DNA of 64,000 nt from Certhia americana (Eukaryota; Chordata; Aves; Passeriformes; Certhiidae): contig CM031878.1 of NCBI GenBank assembly GCA_018697195.1, positions 66,476,537-66,540,536 on the forward strand. The letters run 5' to 3'. Below the pieces are notes generated by a model that saw nothing but the letters and a program-made list of their open reading frames with translations, made no database searches and had not been told where the DNA came from. Each line of letters starts with the position of its first letter. Positions within the stretch are counted from its first letter, which is position 1. Made by a program: the position numbers and the translations under genes. Below are positions 39,794 to 51,780 of the stretch, piece after piece.

Positions 39794-40380
39794 TTCCCTG
39801 CAGGAAGGAAGGAAAACCCTTTGTGGAAGAGGATCAAGTCAGAGACTATGACCAAATCATGTATAATCATGTGCATATGTAAATCCATGGACTCATGAGA
39901 TGCACTCATGGGATCTGGCAGGTATCATTATGGGGACACTCTCAACAGTCTTTGATAGATCCCAGGAACTAGGAGAAGTATGCAAAGACTGGAGGAAATA
40001 AAAACTCATAATTTCACTTCTATCTTCAAGAAGGTTAGGTTTGATCCAGAGGACTACAGACCATCTATCCTTGCCTTGGTATCTGGGAAGGAGCTGGAAC
40101 AGCTAATACTGGAATCCCTTTCCAGGCACCAAAGCACAAGAAAATCATCAGGAAGTGTCAACACGGCTTCACCAAAGGGAAGGGCTGCAGAGTTAACAAG
40201 GGGCTGAAATATCCCTCACATGTAAGTCTGAAAGTATTGGAAATGAATAAACGAAGGCACCATCAATATGTGCAAGGTTATGAAAGAAGGGTCCAAAGAG
40301 GACAGAGGCTCTTTTCACTGGTGCTCAGTGAGCAGAACAAGGCCATGGACACAAATGGACATGGGATATTCCCTCTAAAC

Positions 40381-40447
40381 ATCTGGTGCCAATGCTCAGT
40401 CACCCTCACTTTTTATCTGTGAGGGTGGCTGAACATTGGCACCAGAT
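40381..40447. repeat. 29-bp inverted repeat (hairpin) inside a CR1 3' UTR
   Basis: The left arm 40381-40409 and right arm 40419-40447 are reverse complements at 27 of 29 positions, with a 9-base loop (tttttatct). The right arm and loop follow the normal order of a CR1 3' UTR (ctgtgagggtggctgaac). The left arm stands where the element should instead read a 'gaggaagaact'-type sequence. The left arm is therefore an inverted copy of the right arm. Confidence 0.95.
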
Positions 40448-40611
40448 ATCCAGGGAGGCTATGGAATCTTCATCCTTTGAGATACTCAGAAGCCACTGGG
40501 ACATGCTTCTGCATGCAGCTCTGTGTTGAACAGGGGATTTGGATTAGGTGTCTTTCAGAGGACAGTGTCAACTTCTATGTGATTCTGTAGCTCTGATTCT
40601 ATGATTCTTTG

Positions 40612-43600
40612 AAATTACAGCATTTGGCCAAAATTGTTTTTTAAAAGTACTCCAGTGTTAAAAGTGATGGAAAAAAAATCACCAACAAACCAGCTTTCTG
40701 GGCTTCAAATCAAGTGGGCCTTGGTAAGTAAACAGACCTTTACTCTATCTGACAGCCTTACCAAACCCAAGCAAAGGTCTGCAATTCAGTATGAGTATGT
40801 TAGTAGTCAAAGATGCATTTGAAAACAGTTGAGGCTAGAAACTGTGAATGGACCCTTTTAATTAGCTTAAGGTACCAAGATGAAAGAGAGCCCTTTTCAT
40901 GCTCATGGCTGTTTTCACCATGTGTGGTATTTCCTTCCTCCACTGATGAGACATAGGCGTGCTTAACCAGCATTATACTGAAACAGAAAAACTGATTCTC
41001 ATTTCATTTCAGTGTGTGACATATGGGCTGGAGTGAGCAGCACTCACATGCTCAAATAGCCTAAAGCAAGTAGTTTAATAGATTCCATGACTACTTGATG
41101 AGCCTGAACAGAAAAGAGGGGCCAGGGGGACTCTGGCAAGAACTAGCAGGAGGAAAATTAAGCAGGGTCAGACAATGAAGCAAAGGTTTTCTCCTGTTTT
41201 CTAAAATATTGGTATACTCCTGCTCTGCTGAATGTACTGTTTCTTTTTAAAGCTTCTGGAAATACTCTTACAAAAATTCAAAACACAGCCACAAATCATT
41301 TATAGGAGACCAAAAAACAATAAGTAGTGTCAGCACAGAGGGATATATTTTACTTGGTCGTGCCAGAAGGAATTATAGTAGGCTGTGATAAGTGGAATAT
41401 AAAGTAGCATAAGTTACCTGTTGACAACAGGGTTTGAAATTATAAGATGTAAAACCAATATATTTACCTCACAGTATCAAACAGCTGGGATTTTTTATAC
41501 CTCGTAGTGGAATAGCATGCCATTTTTCAGAGCCCCATAATTCTGTAAGCATGTTTAAGTACGTGCTGTTATTTATTAGGTTTGGTTTGGTTTCTTTGTT
41601 TCAAGTATTCCATTGATTGTGACGCACTCAGATGCAAATATAATAACAGTGATCAGCATTTTGTGGAAAGCTGTTATCATAGATGGTTTTCTGGTCCTAG
41701 CTTCAGTTTTGCTCATTTAGGAGATTGTATTTAATATACTGAAATAGCTAGGAATATTACTATCCTCTTATGAATCATCACTGAGCTAAAAAATCCTGCA
41801 GGAATCTTATTTTTTCATGCTATTTAAAAATCTAATTATAAAAATAAGCCTTGATGAGGAACTGACTGTAGAAGAGTTCAAATAAGAGCTTTTTGAATGA
41901 CAGATGGTAATAAGCAAGTCAGGCATTTAGAGGATGGTTTATGTGCTAGACGTTATAGGTGTTGTAACTATTGACCCATGTTAATGTGGTTACTCTGGAA
42001 AATAAAATGCAGGAAACAAAGCTACCTTGAATGACTTATCTCAGCTGCTGATTAGTAGAATATTTGTCAGTCAGCAGCAGGGCCTGGTCAGTTTTCAGAT
42101 CTTAAACCCTTACCACCTTGTCTTTTCCCTCTTAGTCCCTTTTTCACATGTTTTGCCATTCCTATTGCTGTTCTCTCAATCTACCTCTTTAATACCACTT
42201 AGATGTTTCTGGTAAAGAATCCGATTCTGAAAATTAGAGCTAATAGAAGAAGCAGAGCTGGTAGAAAAAGTGTTTATCTCCTCTTGCAAGAGGTGAACGA
42301 GTCTTTTGTCTAGAAGGTACCCTAAAGGCCTTGTAAGAATGGTAGCAATATAAAATGAGGTACAATAAATGGAAAAGGCAGCGGGGATAGTTGCTAGCTT
42401 TGCCTTCCATACAAACTGACCCCATCACCTATAACTGTAGCACTGAGGAACAACTAATAAGCTGTAATTTGGACGCCTGTGTTTCAAGTGAAAATGGGTT
42501 CAAGGAAAATGGGTGGGAATGGCATATAGAATTGATAAAATCCAACATTGATTTGTTGAATGTTAATCTTGCCAAATATTTCAAACCGAGCGTATTTTTC
42601 CACCTTTTGTAGTGGTTGCACTGGTGCAGCTGTTCCTATGTTTCCCCACACCATTTCTTTCTGCTGTGTTATGTGCTGAATAAACCTAGCACAGCTTTTG
42701 GGTCATTGCCAGTTGTGGGAAGTATGCCTGTGCTGGATGAACAGGCTGTTAGTAAGTGAACCAGCAGGAATTCAGCATTTCTTCTGTAATTATGATGCGG
42801 TGATTATGATATTTTCTGGCTACATCTCTCCTAGTCAATCTATATTATTCTTGAAACAGACCACAGGAATGTCAATTTTAGTCTTTCCAGGACAGGAGGT
42901 AAATGCTGACTGTCTGTCAATTTTGGTCCTTTAAATTGTCTGCCTGCATAAAGTCAGGGAGTTGCAGGGTGGACGATGGTGCAGTGAAGGTGGATGACAA
43001 TTGCAAAGCATATGTTGTAGATAGCCCAGTCAAAGAACATTGAGCAAATTCAACACTTGTGCTGCCTCAGGGGAGCCAGAGCAGTTAATGAAGATGTGTG
43101 TTCATTAACAGAACAAATTCAAGGAGGTCATAATACAGGAGGCACTGCCTGAGTCCTGTGGCATAGCCCATGACATCATTTAACTTGTCCAGGTATAAGT
43201 TTATGATTTCATAGAGTTTATGATTTTCAGCCTTCTGAAATCCTTCAAAACCAAAAGAACATAATTTATTTCCTCTCTATTACCGCAGAGATACATTACC
43301 CTCATTATTTTGTCACACTACTGATAACCTGTTCTGTATATGACTTACCCCTTAATTTCTAAAATTATTTTTATGTTAAACAAACGTAAAGAAATGGAGT
43401 CAGGTGGAATTTCACAAAATTCAGTGTGAATATGCACAATATTTTTTAGGCTATTGATATTAAATTGGTCGTTTAAAAAATTCTTAACAACAAACCAGTG
43501 ACACTGATGATGTTTAGAACTGCTGCTACTGCTTTTCTGTTTATGCATCTTTTTGCATGTTTCAGTGCCCAGGCCATTTCTGTGACTGAAGTATGTTCAG

Positions 43601-44100
43601 ACTAGGGACAAAATAATAGCAAGGTCACCTGGCTGCTAGGTGAGGACTATCATAAATGAGCTAGTGGTTACTTGGAATAAAAGAGGTCTTTGCAGACATG
43701 AAGTGTAATTTCTTATTTTTCCTTAAACCCACCAATTATCTAATAATTTTTAAATATTATATATATATATCTGAAAAATACTGGTTTCATCCTGGCATGA
43801 AACTAGCTAGTATTCCACAGGATGGAGAAAACACTCCCTATAAATAATGCTCAAAGATAGAATTATTTCTATGCAATTTTCCCTTGTTTGTCTACTATGT
43901 TCAGGTAGATTTGGGAAAAATTAGTCAGCCAAGTAATGCCCACACTGAACTCAACACTTCCCTTGAGAAAGATGCAGCCAACAAGAAAAGAGGAAAATGT
44001 ATTGACAGATACCAAACTCAGGTCAATGGAACAAGGACACACGGTCATCTGCATTTTTTGAGAAGGAAGGAGGACAAGTAGGTGGGCAGGAAATGAAGGC
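40612..44100. other. AT-rich unique sequence, no gene seen
   Basis: No gene or mobile element recognised. Short TA repeats lie near 43755-43771. Confidence 0.65.
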
Positions 44101-45070
44101 AATTGCTCATAACTGAAGGTTGTATCCAGTTCTGTTCAGTGTTGTGGAGCTGTTAATCATGTCTACCCAGTCTCCACTGCAGCATGACACAAAATCTGCT
44201 CACACATGGAGCAACAAAGGTGTGTATCTGCCATACTGGTGCCCGTATCTTTTTGTTCTTTCTCTTCTTGTTGGTGCTGTACACACATTGGGATATCCTT
44301 GTGTTAAAGTTCTGGATTCTGCCCAGGTTTTTGTTTGTTTATCTATGCTTAGTCTTATTGACTGAGCATGTGTTCTTAAATCAGCTGCTCAAAGATGAAG
44401 TTGTCTATGCCACTTTGGAGTCACGGAAGGCTACCAAGGATGTATTTCACAAAAGGGGTTCATATTCACTGACTACATCAGACCTGCTGTTAGTCTTACC
44501 TGGGCTTTGTCCATGAGACTTAGTTACCTCTGAGTCAGACGACTTGGATGTTCACTTTTCCTGAACTCATTCACCAATGCTTAGGTAACTTGTCTTTATT
44601 TTTCAATAACTCTAATCTTGTTGATACCCAGTTGGTGGTCTGAACACCTTCTTTCTTAGTATTCTTTACTGCAGAATTTAGCTAGGACTGTTTTTTTTTC
44701 ATTCTTGCAGTATTGCCAGGGCCCATGTGCCAGCTGGCAATAAACATTTAGGAGCTGACACAGGCTAAGGATTGGTGCAGACAGAGGCTAATTGTTTTTA
44801 ATGTGGAAATGCCACTTTCTGGGGCCTGTGACTTTACTGGGTCCTATGGAAAGAGGAGCCACCATTTTTACTTGTGAGAGCCTGCAACAAGCAGACTTGG
44901 TAGACCATCTTTATGGTGGCTGGAGGATCATAGTAAAAGGTCTGTTTGTATCATGTGAGATAATATGCCAACAACAGTTGCCTTTATTTGTCTGGGTGCC
45001 AGGGAAGGCTGGCAGTGTTGTGGACATTTTGCTGAGAGCAGATCTGAACTATAAAGCTATCTTTTATTGC
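44101..45070. other. Moderate-GC unique sequence, function unclear
   Basis: This stretch is less AT-rich than its surroundings. It has open frames of 110 (44184-44516) and 93 codons on the + strand. The first is hydrophobic at its start but has no recognisable domain, no splice context I trust and an antisense-like composition, so I do not call it a gene. It could be an old repeat or a conserved non-coding region. Confidence 0.4.
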
Positions 45071-47158
45071 TGAGATTTTCAAAGTGTTTGGAGTCTGGCC
45101 AAAGAAATATATTTATTAAATCAACACATGAGTTATGTAATGTTTTAGTAATATGCTACTTTTCTCTGGAAAACCTGGAAAATATAGGACTCACATCTTT
45201 TCTGAACACAGTACCACTTTTTAAAAGGGTTCTTTTCTTGACTGTCAGTTGCATTGTGTACTGCATGTTAGCAGCAATAGAGTGGAGAGCAATCAGAAGT
45301 GTGCTAGTCCAAGGAAGAGATAAGACCCAAGATAAGACCCATTTATTTTCCACATGACTCTGGTGACTAAAGCCAGGATTGATGGTTAAAATTTGTGGTT
45401 GCAATTTGGTTTATGGAAATTGATCAAAATCATTGGAGGTAAGGAAGCAAATGCAAGAGAAGTGTTCTGTTTGGATTTACTTGGTTCAGTTCTGTTTCAG
45501 ATGACAAGCTACTTTACTGTATACCATTTATGTCCCACATGCCTGTAATGCAAAATTGACTTGGACTTGTTCAGAATCAGGAAAAGGAGGCAAAAGTTAT
45601 TGCAAGTTTACATTCAACTTGCAAGCAGAGTGAAAGGAGAACAAGATTTAACTACTGGGTTCTAAATGGCCATGAACAGAAGAAAATTACATTGAAATGA
45701 AGCAGCTTCTCTTGAGTCAAAATATACAGAGCTAGTCGGAAAATAAATTCTGTGCCACAAGCTGTGGTACCTTTTTACTATTTCTTCTGCCTTAGGAAAT
45801 TGGTAAGGATAAGCACTGCTTTCCGAATAGCAGTTTGTTAGCTGTCAGCAGCACCTGGATGTGACAAAAGCAAAATCCAGCTTTTACAGATTTTCAGTAG
45901 TGACCAGTCGTTGAGTTGAAAAGAGAGGAATCATCAGATGTTGCTTATCAAACAAAGACAGTTTTCATGCTCAGCACCTCAAAGAAAACTTAGGTTTTCT
46001 TTCAAAAAAAGATCTTTGTTCCTTTGCAGCAATGGCAGGCGATGTGAAATGAATTTTAAACAGAACCTGTCAATACCTATCAGTGCACAGCATTTCATAT
46101 CACTGATAGTAAGAGTCTGAAGAGAATGGCAGACTGGAGAAAGTAAAATCTGGAGGCAAAAGCACAGAGTTTCCAGTATCCAGGTCAGATAGGGGCACCA
46201 AATGTCTTTTGAGTATCAGAGTGCTTTCCATCAGAGGAAAACCACACAAGATAACTCCTTTTATATATATCCTTAATATAATCCCATTTCTTGAAGGAGT
46301 TTTTAAAAATCTTTCATTAAAATTAATGGGTTTACAAAAGAAATACACATTTTATCAAAATGAATAGAACCACAGTCATTTCAAATACTCAGAGTTTCCT
46401 AATAAAACTACTTGATGTAACATTGAAAAACATTATGCAGACACTAAACTTAGAAACTACAGAAACCGGTTGTATAATTCATAACTTTCAGAGTAGAAAC
46501 AGTTAAAATCAGGGTAATTAGGAGAGATGAATTCAAGTAATAGATGTTGATTCTGTCATTCTTGTTTTGCTCATGTTCTGGATTTTGTTTTTCCTGAGTT
46601 CTTCTTCTGACACATGAAGTTGCAAAGAATCTGGAGGGAGGACATGATTATTTTTAATAGCAAATAGGTGAAATAACAAGGTCTTCAGTATCGCTATCAT
46701 GCTCTTCATAATGTGGCACAAATCTGGAAAAGGAATTTCATCTACAGATATCAATACTCTAAATGTGCTTCTAACATAGTTTTAGTGAAAATAACCAATC
46801 TCAAATGCTACGAAAAGTGAGGGTCACATGCAAAGCAAAATCATGTCTAGGTAGGATGTGTCAGAGTTTTACAATTTCATCTCCAGTCCTCTGAAGTTAA
46901 AGTCTCTTTTCTGAATCCTGTTTATTTAACTTCAGGCTTCAGAACATAAATTAACATAAGATATACTTCCTTTTCACTATAATTTCTCTGAAGCACTTCT
47001 CCTGGCAACCAGGTTAGCTTTAACTGAAGTCTCACAACATTTTGTTTGCAAATTTTTCCAGGAGTCACAAGGATATTCCTGTTGGGCTGTCTCTTGTAAA
47101 AACAACCTTGTTGCCTGGTTTCATAGTGCTGGTTGTCATAATGGGGAAAATAATAGTG

Positions 47159-47176
47159 AAAAAAAAAAAAAAAAAA
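47159..47176. repeat. Poly(A) tract, 18 nt
   Basis: A pure A run. I searched upstream by eye for a retrocopy and saw none. Confidence 0.9.
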
Positions 47177-50100
47177 GAAAGCAGAATTAGCTGTATGGGT
47201 GGAGGGAAAACACTATATATTATCTAGTGGTAAAACCCACAAGATGTTATGTGCCAAAGAGACAGATTTTACACTTTTCAGATTCCCATACCCACTTTCG
47301 CTGCAACAAATGTGTGTTGTTGACAGGAAAACTGATGCTTGCAGACAGATATTCTTGTAAATGTAGGGCTCTGAGGAGGGTGGACCCACACATCACAGCA
47401 CCAAGGCAGACTACAACACAACTAGAGTTGGAGTAAAATGGCAAACCTCATCCCTTTCACTCACCAGACATTTGTTTTGACATCAGTCTCAGATTATGAG
47501 TAAGATTGGTAAGTTTTCTTTCCTGGTTTTTTTTTGCACTTTCTCACTCTTCACTGTGTCATCTCCCTTGTCACTCTCCCTATCGAAAAAAATGGTAAAA
47601 GTTAGACCACTGGCAATCACTCTTTTTAATATGTGCAAGGAAAGAGATGTGTCTAGATCAAGATTTTCAAGCTTGCAGATAACCACATGGAGAGATAAAA
47701 TGAGTGTACACAGTACCTGCAGTCATGCACTAAGAGAGACTAATAGAAAAACACTCAGAGCTCAAAACAAAACCCAGTTCACTGAACAATAATTTACCTC
47801 AGGCTTGTGTTCCTATCTTGGGTTAAAAAAAAAAAGGGCTAGGAAAAAAGGTATTGTGCAAGGACCTTCACACAACATATCAGGGTTTTTCATGTCCCAG
47901 AAGGATCTGTTTGCTTTCATTTCTCCTTTTTCTGAAGAAATAGAGAGATATTTCTCAGGTTTATTATCATGTAGTTTTGCATCCAAAATGGTTGTTTAGA
48001 ATGAAGCAACTAGGCATTGCCTCTATATAACATGCTTCAAAGACACTGCTGGTGAAAGCAAAAGGAATATTTATTTTCAAATATGAAATAAGATTTTAAT
48101 TGTCATGAAAAATGCTGATCTCACACCTTCCTACAAACGTGTTCTCAAATAACACCATAAGCACCACATTCCCCAGAAATTTCCATTTTAGCTGTTTCTG
48201 TACACAGCAAATCTACGGTGCAGGCATGGGTAGAATAATATATGTATTGCGCTTGAAGGTAATCTAAAAAATAACCTACATTATTGTAGAGAGTATATAA
48301 GCACTGAGGCTGTTGAATGAGCCAAGGAAGAGGCACGCTGTCTGCAAAAAACACTGAGGAGCTGTGCAGATTTACTCCTAGCTGAGGGTTGCACATCATA
48401 CCAGCTATAAAAATCTTGTGAAATTTATCATGCTTGTGTTCAAATGAACTGTGCAACTTTAACTTCCTAATTTACTCCTCTCACAGCGACAAACCAATCA
48501 TGCTCCCTGGTCCAGTAACAAGCCAGAAAAAATTACTGCAACAAAACCTAGCAGAAGAACTCCCATCTTATTCATCTGTATATCTGTCCACATAACCATT
48601 CGTGCTATTTCTACATTGACCACTTATTTATATTTTCAGATTTGAGGAATGGAGGTTAAGAGGATTTGAGGCTGGGTGAGACAATATCAGGAGTAAATTT
48701 CAGAGATTCCTGACTCTTGAGGTACTACAAAAGCCACTCCATAATTTGTTACTGTTGTTGAGCTTTCTCTCCACCTTGTAATCATAAAAGCCTGCCTTTC
48801 AAAGCATGCCAACTTACTGGTACAGGTGAAGAGGAGAGCCTAGCTGAGAGACTGTGATGTGAGCTTAGATTTCACAGTACTGGGACCTGTATATGACCAT
48901 GCTTCCTGGATTTATTATGATCTTGTGATAAGGTAATGCAGCACATTAAATAGCAGTAGGACCTCCAAAAAATCCAAAGATTTTTTGACACCTTTCTATT
49001 TTGTGGACAAGGATGGTCTTAGATCAATGGTATGAGAGTTAAAGAGAAATATTTTTGTTTTATTTGAGTACAAGTGTCAAACTGAATGATAGAGTTTGAG
49101 TCTAAAATATGAAAAAAAATGCATCTTTGTGTCTGTTTCAATTTTCTTCTCCAAATTTATTTCTTTTCTACCATGTTGCAGTCTGTCTCCCTTTTCTGAA
49201 AGGTGACAGTGGAACAAAATTTGTTTCACTTCATTGATGTTTCTCAGAAGTTTTCCATTAGGAAGCCTGGTGTGTGTAGAAGCTGACTGATGCCATTAGG
49301 ATCAACACAGAAGAAGTTTGAATCTTCTGTGATTTTGCATTCCTGGGACATGAACCTGTCTCATGGTAGAGCATTTTGCAGTGCTGTTGCCTTTGTTTCC
49401 TGAGAGTAGGATTTTTGTGTACTGGCCTCCAAAGACAGGTGAGATGAGACCTTTTCCTCATTGAAACTATGGAAAAGGACAGGAAAAAGTATTTTGTTTA
49501 CAAGGGAAAGAGGATTATATTTTTCTCATTCAACTAGGAAACACACAAAATGCCAGTGTTTCTACTGATGGTATCCATGCTGCATTAACACAGGAAAAAC
49601 TTGCTAAGAAAAAAGGATTTTTAAAAGACTTTTATAAGTTTCATATGTACTCCAGTAAAAATCTTTATCTTCCTCTTGTTCCTAGGCCACTGGTTCTCTA
49701 TTTCAACATCTCAGCATTTTTCAGCCCAAGAAGAAATTTTTATGTTTTCTTCAGTATTGCATCCACCCAAAGGTAAACTAAGAATGCAGCATCTTTGCAC
49801 ATCCCCAGTCCACAGAGTTGTCAGTGCCTGAACAGTTTTTTCATGTCTCTACACACTCCTCTTCTGAGCTGCCCTCTCACTGTGAGCCACAAATCTGCAC
49901 AGCATCCCTGACTACTTATTAAGCTCTGAGAATGTGCTCACTAACATAAAGATCAACTGAAGGCAATGGTTTCTCTGGAGAGCTTAATAAAAATGCGTAA
50001 AAGAGAAAGACACAGCACTGTGGAGCTGAAGAAAAAGATTAGCTTTCATACTGTATGTACATGTAGCATGTTTTTACTTGCTCCCTGCATGCTTTTCTCT

Positions 50101-50714
50101 TTATTTTTCATGCCATCCACAGTGGCAGTCATAGGAATAAGGCACACAGCTGTCCACATATGTGCATGTAGAGCACATGTTCTTATTTTAAAATAGTAAA
50201 ATACTATTTTTCATTTACACAAAAAGGGGATTTTTTTGTATTGAGAGAACAAGCATATTCTTTTTAAAAAATTACTTACTCCCACTCCCATAATGTGCTT
50301 GTTTTAAGAGGTATTTTTGTTTACCTTGGTTCTTCAGAAGTGTGATAATTTTCAATTTGTTTTTCAATTTGATGGATATTTATTTTTGTTTTGTAACAAA
50401 AACAATAGAAATTAAACAAAACAAAACAAAAAAGCTAGCAAAAACTAACTTGCTTAGTTCCAGGCAGTGTATCTTCAACAATACTGTCAAAACAAGTACA
50501 TTAACCGAGCGTGCATCCTCTCTTAGCCAGTTTTGCTTTCCCAGGTTCTCCCCACAATGTAAAGCTCTTGTATAAGTCCTCAGGCATTCTTTTCTTCATG
50601 AGCTCTCTTTCTGCATTTATGCAAAATAAAAAAAAAAACCCAAAATTAAAAAGTTTTAAAGTAGACAATAAAAAAAAAATTTGGAAGCCTCTGGTAGTCC
50701 AGTCAGGAGCATGA

Positions 50715-50754
50715 CTACACACATATATATATACACACACACACACATACACAT
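50715..50754. repeat. (TA)n(CA)n microsatellite
   Basis: A short TA run passes directly into CA repeats. Confidence 0.9.
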
Positions 50755-51323
50755 AAATGCTAGAACAGACAGTAAGAAGAATAAAATTACAAAAGACAAT
50801 GTGAGGATATGCATTCTCAAAACATATGAGGACAGTAAATATATAGGGATATTTCTTATTGAGCTTCAGGGGATGCTCAAAGGATAGAATCAGACTTTCT
50901 GCGATGAGGAGCCAGCCAAGCCTGGGTAATAAAGTATTCTCTTTCAAGGCTAACAGTGGACTCTCCCAAGGCTTTGCATCCCTTCTGAGTTAAGATTTCA
51001 AGACAGCATTTCCAAACACTGGACCTGTTTTTTGTCTGATGTTGAAGAGTGCAGGTGGGAACTCAAAAGTCCACTCTTAGGAAACTGCTTGTAAAAAGCT
51101 CTTTGATGCGCTAGCACTGATCCTGCCACAGGCAACATTATTCTCACCTTCTAAACAGACTGATTGTGGTTGAATAAAGTTGACTGAAGACCAATAGGAA
51201 AATCTAATGGGACAACTGCTTCTAGGAGCTTGGGGTCTCTTCATGTAGTCCTGATGAGTTTGTGTAGCCCAAGAATCTTACAAGGCTGTAGTGACAGATA
51301 ACTACTTCCCTTTTGTTTAGCTT

Positions 51324-51343
51324 TGTGTGTGTGTGTGTGTGTA

Positions 51344-51397
<54 letters not shown>
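51324..51397. repeat. Compound microsatellite (TG)n then (GA)n
   Basis: About 31 bases of TG (one TA interruption) pass directly into 43 uninterrupted bases of GA. It is the longest microsatellite in the window. The GA part is a perfect purine mirror tract, able in principle to form triplex DNA. Length polymorphism is likely. Confidence 0.97.
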
Positions 51398-51401
<4 letters not shown>

Positions 51402-51439
51402 TCTGGGGTGGAGTAGAGTTCATCTTAAGAGCCTACATG

Positions 51440-51780
51440 TTTAAAGAGCTTAATCCACAGAGTTGGCTGTACAAAAAATAATATCTAATGAATGTTTTAG
51501 ATGTCTTCTTAAATTAGAGTACTCCCCTGGAAGAGGCAAGAGGCCCTCATTAGGCCTAGATATGGAAAACATCACTGCTATTTGCTTCCCACGACATATC
51601 AAAACAAATCTGACCCCAAGCCATTTCCATTTCTTTTACACGTTCACTCCTTTATGCTCACCTGGAGAGTGAACTGTAATACAGTTGTAATGGGAACAGA
51701 CAAACATCAGCACTTGTGTTTTTTCTGATTTTTCATGACATTAGTGTAGATTCATTTCATGTAACAGAAATTATATCAAA
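51440..51780. promoter_or_regulatory. Candidate conserved non-coding element or isolated exon
   Basis: A high-complexity stretch right after the compound microsatellite, with a 69-codon open frame (51463-51672) and two CpGs. The open frame has no family resemblance and I see no convincing acceptor site. Its texture suggests constraint, but the evidence is weak. Confidence 0.2.

Larger units (their letters stand above)
39447..40611 (+). mobile_element. CR1 LINE, partial ORF2 plus 3' UTR, internally deleted
   Basis: This is a sense-strand CR1. ORF2 begins in the linker after the endonuclease (KLLTKLKDKKG near 39467-39500), then AKVIKDSKKCFCKY near 39605-39645 and VDFVAEDMGKAE near 39697-39732. 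The RT start follows (TSIFKK near 40020, DYRPS near 40050, then KELEQLILESLSRH near 40090-40130). Soon after, near 40200-40250, the sequence passes directly to the 3' region (QGYERRVQRGQRL near 40271-40310). The catalytic palm is therefore gone. The 3' UTR contains an unusual 29-bp hairpin at 40381-40447. The element ends in a tail of attctgt/attctatg units at about 40582-40611. Stops and shifts make it inactive. Confidence 0.93.
45071..51323. other. AT-rich unique sequence with microsatellites, no gene seen
   Basis: Contains a perfect 12-bp tandem duplication at 45318-45341 (agataagaccca twice), an A18 tract at 47159-47176, AAAAC-type repeats at about 50410-50432 and a TA/CA microsatellite at 50715-50754. 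No mobile element is recognised. The longest open frame (148 codons, minus strand, 50501-50947) runs through the microsatellite and is not coding. Confidence 0.65.

Noticed and set aside
44184..44516. 110-codon frame with a hydrophobic start that could look like a signal peptide.
   Set aside because: No recognisable domain and no splice or promoter context. The T-rich sequence explains the hydrophobic stretch.
50501..50947. 148-codon open frame on the minus strand.
   Set aside because: Its central part is translated TA/CA microsatellite (Tyr/Val/Cys repeats), and the rest lacks any family resemblance.
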